64,000 bases of DNA, from NCBI RefSeq assembly GCF_901933205.1, contig NC_044573.1, positions 30,749,493 to 30,813,492 on the forward strand, read 5' to 3'. Made by a program: the position numbers and the translations under genes. Within the stretch, counting starts at the first letter, position 1. Every line of letters starts with the position of its first letter. Positions 52,840 to 64,000 of this stretch are shown in pieces. The DNA is from Camarhynchus parvulus. Lineage: Eukaryota > Chordata > Aves > Passeriformes > Thraupidae. The notes beneath the pieces were generated by a model. The model was not told where the DNA came from. It ran no database searches and saw only the letters and a program-made list of their open reading frames with translations.

Positions 52840-53480
52840 TGGTGGGCTGGAGAACCCACTCCCTGCTCCCCAGGACCTGTGGGCTGGTGGTCCATGCTCA
52901 CCCAGACCCAGACACCCTCCTCACTGGGTGACTGCATCACCCTCCCAGAGAAGGGAGCAGCCTCCAGTGAGGGGCTGGCTGCAAGGGGCTCTGGGGAGAG
53001 CCCACCACAGCCAGAGGAGCCTGGGGAGGGTGGCTTTTATCCCCTCTTATCAGTGCAGCAGAGGTTACTCCTGCTGGGAACTTGGCAGCTCAGCAGTCGG
53101 CAGCCTGAGGCCTGGCTGATGAGGGCAGAAGGGATTAGCATACAAAATCTCTTTTGGGAAGATTTTGTCCCCCGGAAATGGGAGCATATCATCCTGTCAC
53201 TGTGGACCAATCAGGCAGCACCAGGCTGCCACAGACGGATTACCCTCCTGCCACTGGAATACAGCCCTTCCCTGGGCCTGGGCAGGCCTCCCATCCCTCC
53301 CTGTGCTGCAGGATGTCAGAGCTGACAGCCCCATGGCTATGTGGGAGCTCACTGGCCCTCCTCCAGCATCCCTCACTCCTCCAGCTTCCTCCCAGCTGAC
53401 ATCCCAGTATGGATGTCCAGGTGGGACATGCCCACCCCACACTGCTAATGCAGACTTTGGGCTGCTCTGTTGAGCCTCCC
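52840..53480. other. GC-richer stretch with the longest open frame
   Basis: This stretch is visibly richer in G and C than its surroundings, which lowers stop-codon frequency. It contains the window's longest frame (52768-53325 plus strand, 185 codons), overlapped by other frames on both strands. Its product is rich in Pro, Gly and Ser and shows no domain. A GACCAATCAG CCAAT-type word (53204-53213) and a GGGATTAGCATAC word (53131-53143) occur in it. I read it as noncoding, possibly regulatory. Confidence 0.4.
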
Positions 53481-56415
53481 TTCACACCTGGGCCCTGCCA
53501 CTGGATGAGGAAAAGGAGGGCAAGAACCAAGCCCCACCACTAGCTAAATATGGCAGCCAGTGGTTTTGCAAAAGGAAAGGAAGAAGCTGTTACCTTCCTG
53601 AGAAGGAAAGGCCGCTACTTTCAAAAGAAAGCCTGGACAATAAATAATTACTGAGGATTACCAGGCAAACCTTGTACTCAGGAGCATGGAAGCCAGCAGC
53701 ACTGCAAAACCTCATATCACCTTGCAATGCCACTGTCTGCCTTTGTTTTCCAAAACAATACACCTGCACTTTCAGATCAACCCAAATACCAGGATGCCTC
53801 AGCCATGGACTTGGAGATGCCACTCACAGCCACAGAGGGCCTCAGGAGGCCATGAGACAGCCTTGTTGCATTTTCTTTGTGCAGTGTTTTCATCCCATTG
53901 AAAGCTGACTGCCAAAACCAGACACAAAACCTCCCAAAGCAACCCCTTTCAGGCTCTGACTTAGCATAGCCCCAAGCTCCCCAACCATTCTCAGGGGACT
54001 TTCACAGCAGATGCATCTGGGCCACAGCCAAGCTGACATGAAGCCTGCATGAATCTTGAGACATTTTATGACCTTAATAATGCTTAGCTGAAATAAGTGG
54101 GGCTGTTTGCAGGCCAGGCCCAACCTAAAAGCATTTCTTACTAGGGCACCAAGTACGTAAATCCTCTCACCTCTCTGTCATTGACCTTTCTGTGGGAGGA
54201 GAAGGGGTGCAGGGCATGTGGATAGCAGAGTACTCTCATGTGTAACTGTGCCGGCACCATATCCATTACGAGCTTCTGCCCTTGTTCTTAGAGGACAAGT
54301 TGCAGTAATAATATAGCCCAGTGAACATTTTGAGATCATGAGATCATGATTTCTTCTATGGCAGACGCCGTAGCACGTTATGATTTACTGGCCTTTAGCT
54401 GACCAATAACAACTTTCTCACTGTAGTAACATAATGCTGCAAAGTTTTCTGCAGTGAAAAAGTAGTGATCACGCTTTTGAACAGAGATTCACTTCCACTT
54501 TTACACCTGCAAGAAGGAAATTTTGTCTTGCATGTAAGAGAAACTACATTTTTATATACTGGATTTTTATACGCCTGATTTATGCTTCCCCTCAGACAGC
54601 TCTGAAGGCCAAATACTTGGACTGACAACCATGAAAAAATTGGGAGCACAGGGACAAAAAGCAAATGCTAATTTTGCTACTGAGCACCCTGAAAGGGAGA
54701 TTTATACTTTTGAAAATGCATAAAAAGAAAACTCATGATGTTGTGAATAAAGCTCAATATATTGTAACCAGGACAGGGCTTCACTGTTGATTTATATTGA
54801 TGCAATATAATCATACTTGTTTTAATAATTTCAAAGGGAAGAAGTTCACAGAGAAGGGAAATGGATGACTCAAGTTTTTTGTCATTTCAAAACAATACAA
54901 ACTGTAGGATTTATTGCTGTATAATCAAGTTTTTATTAACACCAAATGTAATCAGATAACAAAGTCTATCTCCTAAGTATTTTCTCAAAACACAGTCTGG
55001 CCAAAGTTTTTCGCTCCGTTTTGCTCTGCTCAGATTCTAGACTGCATGAGAGTGGTTCAAGGTAAGCAAATTGCACTCTACAAAGATTTAAGAAATTTTA
55101 TCTATGTAGCTGATCAAAGAGACAGCTAAGAGACAACTTGAGTGGAGTTAAAAAGTGTCTGCACAAGGAAGTATCTAGATAGAGAGGTTCTAAACTCTGA
55201 AATGTGGAAACTGAATTGGAAAAAAAATGAGACCAGAAATAAGCCTCTAACAGTGAGGGTGTTAGCACTGCAGTAGATTCTCATGAGACTTCCAGATTTT
55301 TCATTGTTTGAGGTCTTTGGCCAAGGGTGGAATTTTTCTAAAATGATGTCTTCTTCAGTCATTTGTGGGGGCAAATAAGAAAAGAATGATTGTGTGAAAT
55401 GCCTATGACTTGGCTAGAGCAGATCCCCCCTTGAGGCATTCACAGAGCTGATCCCAGGGCCCTGACACACTGCAGGTGATCGTAGCTCCCTTTTCTCCAT
55501 GACCTGTCTCAAAACACATCTAGGCCACTGACTTTGCTTGCTTTCCTGTAGAGATAAAGCCTCAAACCCAACAGTTTTGTGTTCCAGCCACTACTTTCAA
55601 AGTACTCCATTCTTCAGGACCACAGGTACCTTGGAAATCTGGTCCTTCTTTTAAGTTTTTAGAGCATGTCATGGATGTTTTGAAAACGTGGGTTGAGAAG
55701 GGATTCAGTAATAACTGAGCTCTTTACTCAGTACCAGAAATGCACAGAAGATAAAATTTAAATAAAAAGCTCCGCACAGATTTCTGTACTTCAATATCCT
55801 CTCTCCAGTGGGGTAATATTAAATTTGAATCAGTTCCTCTGCTAGCTCTGCTGATAAACCAGACTTCCTCCTGGTACGAAATCACACTGGATCCTTCCCT
55901 TTTTTCCACAAAGATTATTCTAGGTCCTTGGAAAAATCCCACAAGAGTCTTCTTCATTTTTTTAATCCCATCTGTTCTTTGCCCTATCCTATTTTCATTC
56001 TCCAGTCCCTCTCTTTGTAGATAGGAGCTTCGTTCCCACCAACGTCATTAGCATATCAATTGTTTGCTCAGAGGACGGTCATTATGACTCTGTTCCTCCC
56101 TGTTATTACTCCTTGCCCTTAGATTGGTGCTAAAGGCCTTGTCAGCAAAGACAGAAACAGAAAACATTGCAGGATAGAGCAATGACCATAGCAACAACAT
56201 CACATTAATCAGGGCCTGTAGTCTGTGCCAAGACAAACTTCCCAAACAAACAAACTGCAGCATGCAAGACACCATCAGGTTCCCTTTCAGCCCAGGAACT
56301 AGAAATCCCCAGATATTTGCTCCCAGACCTCCCTTCTCCAGGTGAGAAAATCAATCAGCTGGGAGCAAGGTAACCCTGCATAACCCATTCACAGGACTAT
56401 CGATGCTCGCTGTCA
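53481..56415. other. Unique noncoding sequence
   Basis: No gene or repeat is recognised. The stretch from about 54660 to 55090 is AT-rich with few open frames. Confidence 0.6.
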
Positions 56416-56434
56416 GGGGAATTTGCATTCCCCC
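56416..56434. promoter_or_regulatory. POU octamer inside a palindrome
   Basis: GGGGAAT (56416-56422) and ATTCCCC (56427-56433) are perfect inverted arms around TTGC. The centre reads ATTTGCAT (56421-56428), the exact octamer recognised by POU-domain factors. The combination of an exact octamer and a G/C-armed palindrome is unusual, but binding is untested. Confidence 0.3.
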
Positions 56435-56540
56435 ACTTTAGAGAACATACCTGGGGCAGATGGGGCTGAGAAGCCAACTTTTCAAATGTCAGAGAACTTC
56501 TGAAAAATAGGCTTATTGAGGTGTTAGGAAAGGAATAACA

Positions 56541-56625
56541 GTAACAATTCACTTATATTAAGCATAAATGCATTTATAAAATGTATTATAAATAAATAAG
56601 TTTATATATAAAATATGTGTCTCAA
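56541..56625. repeat. AT-rich patch with a 14-base palindrome
   Basis: The stretch is almost purely A and T and contains the perfect palindrome ATAAATGCATTTAT (56564-56577), followed by TTATAAATAAATAAG and TATATATAAAATATG words. It may be an easily melted region or simply low-complexity DNA. Confidence 0.7.
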
Positions 56626-59173
56626 TATCTCTTTCAAGAGCAGTGAGACGACAGTAGTCTTGGGAAGCCAGAACACACATGGGCCTTCACCACTGTTGAT
56701 TTGTCGAGGTGTTAAAATCCTCTGGGGGTAAAATGTACCTTTGAAGTAATTGGCTCAAACTCAGTCACCCATAGTTGTGTCTGCCTCAAGATAACAGCAA
56801 GTTTGGGGTGCACAGAGATCCCATGGACAGCATCGAGGTCATGCACACAAAAACATTGACATTCACCCCTATCACTGGTTGAGACGCTGTGAATTGCTGC
56901 TGAGTTATTTGAGAGGGGAAAATAAGATAAATATCTCTTCTGAGATATAAATTTTCTCTGAAAAAACATACAAATTCAGGAAAGGGGACAGTTTAAAACT
57001 GCTGTCTGCTTATCCTCCTGTCTCATGTTCTTCCTCTCCCATATCTCCAGGAAGTTAAAAATCTTGGGCTGCAGTACCCGAGGACGCTACCAAGGAAGAC
57101 TTTGTGTCCCTGTGGTGCAGCCAGGAGGCTCTGTGGGCCTTTCTGTGCAGGGGCACTGCTGGCAGAGGTCAGCACCCCAGCAGCCCTGCACAGAAGGGCT
57201 CAGAAGGGCACCAGCTGGCCTAGGCAATCTGCCTGTCTTACCGTGGCTGGAGACAGCCCTTCAGCAGAGGGACACTCCAGACTTTGCCAGACCATGGGCT
57301 CTACCCAGAGATCAAATAGCTGAAATGTAGCCATGGAAAAGCTGCAGGGAACGAAGCATGAGCTGATATGCTGAATGTGCTCACTGACTAGCAGAGACTC
57401 CAACCATGCCTTTCCTGGGAGGATGTGATGCAGGAAGTTCCTGCTGTACAAGCCCAACACTGAAGGAGGAGGCAGAGGTAACAGGTGCTGCTGGTGTACT
57501 GAATTATCAGCACCGAGGCAGTCTGACAAGAATGATCAGGACTTTAAGGGGACATGGTGGGAATGCCACCAGCTGCCAGAAAGGACAACTGAAAGAGTAG
57601 TAATTTCTTGCCCATGGTTCATGTTTGCCTTTTTACTGAGGCATAGGGCATGAGATTATTTGTGCTGCAGGGTTGATGATGTAGCTGTGGAAGACTGGAG
57701 ATTAGGAAGCAGCTGGGGTGACAGATCAAAGAGCAGCTTGCCTCTCCAGGGGAGACCTCTGGATGTGTGCAGACATGGACTCTACTATGGAAGCTACTAG
57801 GCTTGCAGGGAGAGCAAAAGGAGATCTCCCTGGGACTGAAGCCCACTGTTTTCAGTTTGTGGTCATGGCACATTTGTTTGCAAAGAAGTCTTCAGTCAAC
57901 CACAAATCACAAGGTTCAGCCTGCTTGGACTGTGTTTCAGGAACTTTAAACAAACAAACACCAAATCATGAGATAAGGAAAAATTAAAATTTCCAGAAGA
58001 AATGCTCTGAGACATGTAGAAGATGACCAAACTCTCATCAATGAATGTGTGAGCCAGGTTCTTCATAGTCATGTTGAAACTCAGCCTTTGACTTACTACA
58101 TAGTTACTAAAGGGACCCACTGCTGGGTAGAGGATTCAGTGCAGGGCATGGCCCAGCCTGCTGGGACCCACATTGCCCACAGAGGCAGGAGCCAAGTCCT
58201 GCTCAGCATTCTCCTTGTGCCTGTGTGTCCCCAGCCTGCAGATCAGCGGGATCAGCCTGCGTGTGAGCCACACTATGACCAATGCAGGCAATCAGAGCTT
58301 TGGAGATGGAGTGTGGTCATGATCCTACAGGTGTCTCCTTATCAGTGAAATCAGGTGACTTGTTTATATAAAGCAGTGCAGATAAGAGGCACCTCTTTCT
58401 TGGAAGAGAAATGGCAACCTGCCGAGGGGAAGTGCATGGCCTGACATGCACAGAGGGTGATAGGAGCCAGTAGGAAACCTGGATCCTCTTCTCAGATCAA
58501 TCACAGACTCATGGACGTGTTGGATAGGACACTTGTCTATACACATGCTCTGTTTTTAAAATATTATTATTTAAAATAAATATTTACCATCTATTCATAC
58601 ACTTGCTACTGACTTTTGAAACTATCACTAGCTGCTAATCTTACTAAAATACTTCTCCACCAACCCATCTCGGCTCTTCTGTGAATGAGCTCTTCCTTGG
58701 ATGTATCTAGGTTTCCTCTTAAGAGTGTTGGTGAGGTTTGCTGTTGGTTTTGACAACTCCAGTCTCTTTTTCTGAAGTCTATTCCCACTGGCTGAAAAAG
58801 CAAAGCCTCTCTGAAGAGTAGAGTAGACAGCTGACAAACAGAGTAACTATTGCAGAAAGCAAGAAAAGACAGAGATGGAGGAAAGATTTCTTACTGATCA
58901 TCACCACACAGAGTCTGTCTTTCTAATGGTGGGCTGCGTTTTCCATCCCTATCAGTTAGTTAACCTTCCTGAGTGCTGACAATAAGGTGACATTACCAGA
59001 AAAAAAAAATCAGACATATGAATGTGATTTCTAGGTAATTCAAAGCACATAACAAATTTTCTTAGAGAAGGTTGCAGTTCAAATGGCTTTCACTGAGACT
59101 CAACATGTGGCAACAAATTGTTTGCTAAAATTACAATAGTTAATCAAACATAAAAGTCACACAAAAAATAACA
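56626..59173. other. Unique noncoding sequence
   Basis: No gene is seen. Open frames around 57025-57990 lie on both strands without a domain. Confidence 0.6.
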
Positions 59174-59206
59174 GGAAAAAAAAAAAGAGAAAGAAAGAGA
59201 GAGAGT
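59174..59206. repeat. Purine tract, A run then GAGA
   Basis: A purine-only stretch runs from eleven or more A residues into GAGAAAGAAAGAGAGAGAG. It lies about 60 bases upstream of the CR1 fragment. It is most likely a simple repeat. Confidence 0.85.
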
Positions 59207-59267
59207 AATATAACAAATATCAGCGTGCCTTTACTTGCAGAGGCCATTATCACATCCAATATGTAGG

Positions 59268-60085
59268 AGCCAAGTGCACCATTAGCAAGTTTGGTGATGA
59301 TGCCAAACAGGGAGATGCTGTTGACTCTCTTGAGGGACAAGAGGCTTTGCAGAGGAATCTAGATAGATTGGAGCATTGGGCTATGATTAATAGGATGAAA
59401 TCTAACAAGTTGAAATGCTGGAGTAATGCTGAGCACAAGTCAAAATTGGAAGAGGAGAGGCTTGAGAGAGCAATCTGAGTGTGCTGGTAAGCATCAGGCT
59501 CAATGTGAGCCAGCAGTGAGCCCTGGCACCCAAGAGGGCACCACATCCTGGGATGCATCAAACACAGCACAACCAGCAGGTCAAAAGAGGTGATTATCCT
59601 GCTGTCTGCCATTCTCACCTTGAGCACTGTGTGCAGTTATGGGTCTCACAGATTAAGAAGGATGTGAAGGTCTTTGGATCCAGATAAGGGCAACAAAGCT
59701 GGCAAAAGAATGGTAAGAAATGCACTGTGAGTGCTTGTCTAGTTTGGAGAAAAGAAATCTGAGGGGTGATGTCATTGGTCTCTACAGCTCCCTGAAAAGG
59801 GAAATTGGAAAGGGAGACACTGAGCTCTTTTCCTTGGGATCCAGCGATAGAACACATGGAAGTGGTTCAAAAGTACATCAGGAGACGTTTAGACTGGATA
59901 TTAGGAGGCATTGTTTTTACTGAGAGAATTGTCAAATACTGAACAAGCTTTCAAAGATGTGGTTAAGGCCATTTAAGAAGCATTTGACAATGGTTTAACT
60001 TCTTTAGCCCTGAATTAGTCAGGCAGTTGAACTAGATGATCATTGTGGGTCCCTTCCAGCTGAAATAGTCTATTCCCTTATTCCC
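59268..60085 (+). mobile_element. CR1 LINE: end of reverse transcriptase and 3' tail
   Basis: This is the longest CR1 piece in the window. In the plus frame, 59290-59301 reads Phe-Gly-Asp-Asp, matching the reverse-transcriptase catalytic motif, which is usually Phe-Ala-Asp-Asp in CR1. LDRLEHWA follows at 59359-59382, a well-kept CR1 block. A stop at 59476-59478 breaks the frame. The C-terminal block LRGDVIGLYSSLK at 59759-59797 is in a different frame, so at least one frameshift also exists. After the coding part, the 3' tail (TTGAACTAGATGATCATTG, TCCCTTCCAGCTGAAATAG, TCTATTCCCTTATTCC) gives the element's 3' end near 60085. It is 5'-truncated and dead. The reverse transcriptase would make cDNA at the target site in an active element. 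Confidence 0.9.
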
Positions 60086-62299
60086 TAGTATTATGACTAA
60101 GCCCTTATTGGAGCCAAAGTCAGGGCTTTCAGTGCTGTTTGGAAGACAAATGTCTGGGTATTTCCGTGGTAGGAAGTTCCCTGGGAACATTCCAGACAGC
60201 AGGTATTTCTTCAGATATTTGGATCTGGAGAAACTGAAGCTCACATCCTCTGGAAGCAGGCGAGAGGAGAGCTGAAACACAGTTACACTTCCTTTCTCAT
60301 TCCTGCCATCCTTGCTCCCTTAACTCCAGGCTCAAGCCCAGGTGGGCAGTTGTGTCACATGCAGGGTGCATGGTATTTACAGTTAACTGGTGTTGTGGCA
60401 TCCAGTAGTACAGAGCATCAAACCTGTGAGCTGTGGATGCAGACTTGAGGTGCTCCTTCTCTTGCTGTTTGCATCAGCACGGGCCAGCAAGTGATTTTTC
60501 TGGGGTGGGATGGTTTCAAGTTTGGGTTTATGAGGTGTCAAAGATGTCAGTGGTGTGACCAGCCACAGTACACCCTGCTGACAATGTTCATCCCTAATGC
60601 TTGCCAGTGTCACTTCTTACTTGTAGAGCTTTAGGGCACTTCTTCACAAACAAGGGGGTAAATAGTGACCACTGGCAGAGGGGAGGCAGAAGAGCAAAGC
60701 AGCAGAGGGGGCAGGACAGGGATGCTACCAGCAGATAGACAAAATTATACTCTGCTGACCGGGGAAACACCTGGCCTGGCTAAGATAAAAAATGATGTCA
60801 CCGAGCTATGTTTCAGGTTCCTGGCTGCCACTTGAGTCTTTATGAAGAAGGTAAAAACCACAGTCTCCAATGACATACAGCTGTTCCGTTGGATGTCTTT
60901 GTACTGCATCAGGACCCATGACCATAACCACACTTGCACTAATTTTGTTCACAAATGACCTTTCCTAAATAAAAGTGGCCTTTACCATGTAAATCTTCAG
61001 TGACTGTAGTAACTGTACCTGCAAATAAGGAGTTAGAGCTTATAAAGCTACTCTATTTTGTTTGCTCACATTTGCCTTAGTCAGAAAACTTTGGCTGTTT
61101 TGTGATGTATGAGGAGTGCACACAGCACCTGGTGAGCGTATGAACTTCTGTCATCCCTGGACATCTCTGGCACACCACACACCCAGTGCTCAGCTTAGAG
61201 CACACCAGCACAGCTCTGGGGCAGCTGCAGGCCACTTCTTGTGGGCCCTCTCACAACACCTAAAACAGTAGCAAAGCTGGGTTTTTGTTTGGGTTTTTTG
61301 TGCGATAACCTCTGAAAGAAGTGGGGCCATGAAATCACAGCCTTTGCAAAGTATCCAAACTCTGCTGGTAGCATACAGCATCAGTCATAGATTGTGTCTG
61401 CAATGAATCAGACTCTCACAAAGGCAGTTGTTCTGTTTCCATTGTCCAACACTGAAAAAAAAAAAGAAGAGCACCATTAAAAGAATGTGATGTGCACGAG
61501 AAGCAGGGCATGTTGAATTAATTTTTAAGGTATTGGCCATATGGTCATTTCCATCTCAGAAAACTTGTGTTCAGCAGGATGCCAAGTGCATGCACAGACA
61601 AAACGAATGATAAATGAGCATCTGCTTGCTTAAAACCCAGTGTTTGACATAGTTTGTTTTCTTAAGAAATTAAAACACATCTTGGCAGTCTCCATCCCAT
61701 TCCAGAAGGGAACTAGTATCTCTTCCTTTCACTTTGATTAAATGTTTGCTTTGATAAAATACTTAGTAATATGATTTTTTTTAGGTTAACTCATTCACAG
61801 AAGAGACTTGACTAATGGAGGAGGATGGAGGAGGATTTATACTTTAGGAGGCCTCTGTCATTTCTTTACTCTTTGTCCAGGCAGTCAAGGAGGCTTACGA
61901 GTTTCCCAAGAAACTTAACTTACTTTAAGGAGAAGAGATTACCGCTCAATTAAAGCTGACAAAAAAAAATTTCTCCTCTGGTTTTATATCATCCTAATGG
62001 ACAACTGAAATGTCCACTGCCAAGAAATTGTCCATTAATCTCTGAAGTGGTGCAGGTGTGGTTCTTAACACAAAGGGTATCCTGTTTGAGAAGGCTGGAA
62101 TTGCCACTAATATACCAAACGGCTGCTGCCCATTTCACACTTCCTCCCTTAGCTCCTCAGTGTGCATAGCTGGCTGTTGTGTGCCTTTCAGAGTTTCCCC
62201 ACAGGTAGGCTCCCATCAGCAATAATTAAGACCAAAAAAAGCTAATCACACTGCATTCCCAAGGGTTTCTAACGTAACATGAAAAGCCTATTGGAATGC
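60086..62299. other. Unique noncoding sequence
   Basis: No gene or repeat is recognised. An A run of eleven lies at 61455-61465. Confidence 0.6.
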
Positions 62300-62620
62300 A
62301 CTAATGGTTTTTCTATTTTAAAAAGAAACTGATTATTTGGCCCAGCCCAGCAATATGAAAATTCAGTGGACAAGAAAGAATTTTGTGAATAAACAGTGGG
62401 AAGTATTTCATTTGGCACCGGCAAGCAGAACCCTGGAGAAGCAGCCATTTTGCTGAAATATGGTATTTATGCTACTTTGACATTGCACTTTGTTTAAATA
62501 CATTAAGATAATTTAACCACATCTGTAAGAGGCCGAAATGCTTACTGTTCAGCCTTTCCCTATCTGCCAAATGTGTGGCCTTGTGTCCAATTTCAAAGGG
62601 AGGTCAGAGGAAAAGGCGCC
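62300..62620. other. AT-rich unique stretch, possible conserved element
   Basis: The stretch has few open frames and many non-repetitive AT-rich words, with GCAGCCATTTTGCTG (62441-62455) holding a CCAT core. It resembles the texture of conserved noncoding elements, but this is an impression only, since conservation cannot be seen from one sequence. Confidence 0.2.
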
Positions 62621-64000
62621 GAGTGTGCTGCCTAGCTGGATAGCTTTCATTTGGATGCCTGAGAGCTAGAGAAATTGTGCAAAGACTTCTTCTGGCTTCA
62701 GGAAGCCCCAGTTTGGTTCTTGGATGCCACAGTTCAGTGAAACACACCAGCATTTACATTGAATCCACTTCTGCCTTTCCCTCACCATAAAATTAAATGA
62801 GATCTGATAGTCTGCTAAAAGATCATCTCTTCGAAGATTTTTGTTTCTATCCATCCTACTCCATCTGGGCATGGTATTGCTTTAAAAAGCAGGATGGATT
62901 TCAACAGGAGGGAAGTCTGTGTACTAGGTTATTATTTATATCAAGAAATAATAGCTCTAACATGCCAGGGTGCGTTACAAAAATTGACTATTAAAATGGA
63001 CAGGATAAATTTTGCTTATGCAAAACATTCTAATCATTTTTTCCACCCAGACATGTAAAAAAGAAGTCTGAACTCTGCACTGTAATTTGCTGTATAAATA
63101 ATGTAATGGTGCTACCAGCAGGGTTACATTCCCCTTGTCCAGGGAAGGCCAACTCAACATGAGCTGAGTACTGCAATCAAGGACTGAGAGAAGGCTTAGA
63201 GCCATGAAACTTCCCTCAACTCTGGCCTGCTTTTAAGGCTTGCATCCTTAAACAAGTGACAAAAAGGAGCAAAGCAGCACAGCAGTTTGGTAAGACAGCT
63301 GCCTTCACAGGAAGGTCCTTCTGCAAGCATGCGATGTAGCTGGACGGTGAAGCGGTTCAAGTGAACTCACTCAACTCTGTATTGCAACAGCCTCAGCAAC
63401 ACCCACACAGGACCAGACACCTCATCTCAACCAAGAGACAGGAACTTCACAGGCTGGACAGGTGTGATTGCAAGGCTCTGCTTCTATCTCCTGCTGAGGC
63501 GGGCTGCGATGACTGGTTAGGACTCAGGCTGATCTCTGCAGCTGGCCGAGCTTACGCCTTACTGGATCAGCAAAAGTCATCCAGATTCAATGCTAAGTGA
63601 AAGCAGAATGTGATGCATGGAAAACAGTGCACATCCTGCAGCATGTTCCCAGTATCCTCCGAAGAACCTGTGTTCCATGAAAAGCACAGCCTAAAAAATG
63701 GGGATGCAGGCAGAATTAGGTATGTAGCAGAAAGGGAGCAAGGAAAACCAGAGATGTCCTGTGCACTGCCCACTTCCCAGCATTTCCTAACTTTCTCACT
63801 GGTTTCATTTTCTAGCTAGAAACTTCTCATGCTTGATTACCAGCTGAAGCCACATAGCAAAACATATGCGTAACTCATTCGTGCATATAGAGCTAATTAC
63901 ATGCTCCACTGGTTGGCTAAAGGAATTCACACATCCCACCAGCCAAATAGTTTGGGACCAAGGAGTTGAAAAGCTAAGGAGTTGGTGTTACACTAGCTAA
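62621..64000. other. Unique noncoding sequence
   Basis: No gene or repeat is recognised up to the end of the window. Open frames of 60-80 codons at 62666-63819 show no domain. Confidence 0.55.

Noticed and set aside
52768..53325. Longest open frame (185 codons, plus strand) as a gene
   Set aside because: It lies in a GC-richer patch with fewer stops, overlaps other open frames on both strands, and its Pro/Gly/Ser-rich product has no domain. A frame of this size is roughly expected once by chance in six frames of 64 kb.

Overview
The window looks like a bird genome, most likely a songbird (passerine). Bases and open frames alone do not show this; the transposable-element relics do. CR1 LINEs, the main retrotransposon of birds and reptiles, occur in both orientations and at several ages. 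A degraded SINE at 13678-13829 has a head that aligns closely to tRNA-Ile and a CR1-like tail. That architecture is known for TguSINE1, described from zebra finch and other passerines. Two older fragments at 15541-15690 and 48791-48892 resemble the amniote MIR (CORE-SINE) family.

No protein-coding gene, tRNA gene or other RNA gene could be supported. There is no run of exons, no recognisable domain, and no long frame bounded by convincing splice sites. The longest open frames (up to about 185 codons) are close to what chance gives over six frames of 64 kb. None reads as a known family apart from a decayed CR1 reverse-transcriptase segment near 59.28-59.92 kb. I read the window as intergenic or deep intronic DNA of a vertebrate chromosome. 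Single small exons of an unfamiliar gene could have been missed.

Layout: 1-13 kb is unique noncoding sequence with a homeodomain-type motif cluster (about 2.2 kb) and a compound inverted/direct repeat (12.03-12.12 kb). 13-17 kb holds the SINE, a short tandem duplication, T- and A-rich tracts and a MIR-like relic. 19.36-19.53 kb and 23.32-23.39 kb are two small CpG clusters in otherwise CpG-poor DNA and are weak promoter or enhancer candidates. 22.97-23.19 kb is an old CR1 tail. 25.14-25.17 kb holds two overlapping hairpins that exclude each other. 39.58-40.35 kb is a nested pair of CR1s, with a plus-strand copy inserted in an older minus-strand copy. 46.04-46.58 kb is an ancient minus-strand CR1, 48.79-48.89 kb is MIR, and 52.84-53.48 kb is a locally GC-richer stretch. 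56.4-56.6 kb has a POU octamer inside a palindrome beside an AT-rich patch. 59.27-60.09 kb is the longest CR1 fragment, covering the end of the reverse transcriptase and the 3' tail.

No genes here work together in a pathway. The window's content is its retroposon history plus a few candidate regulatory patches. I did not find evidence for a new biological system.
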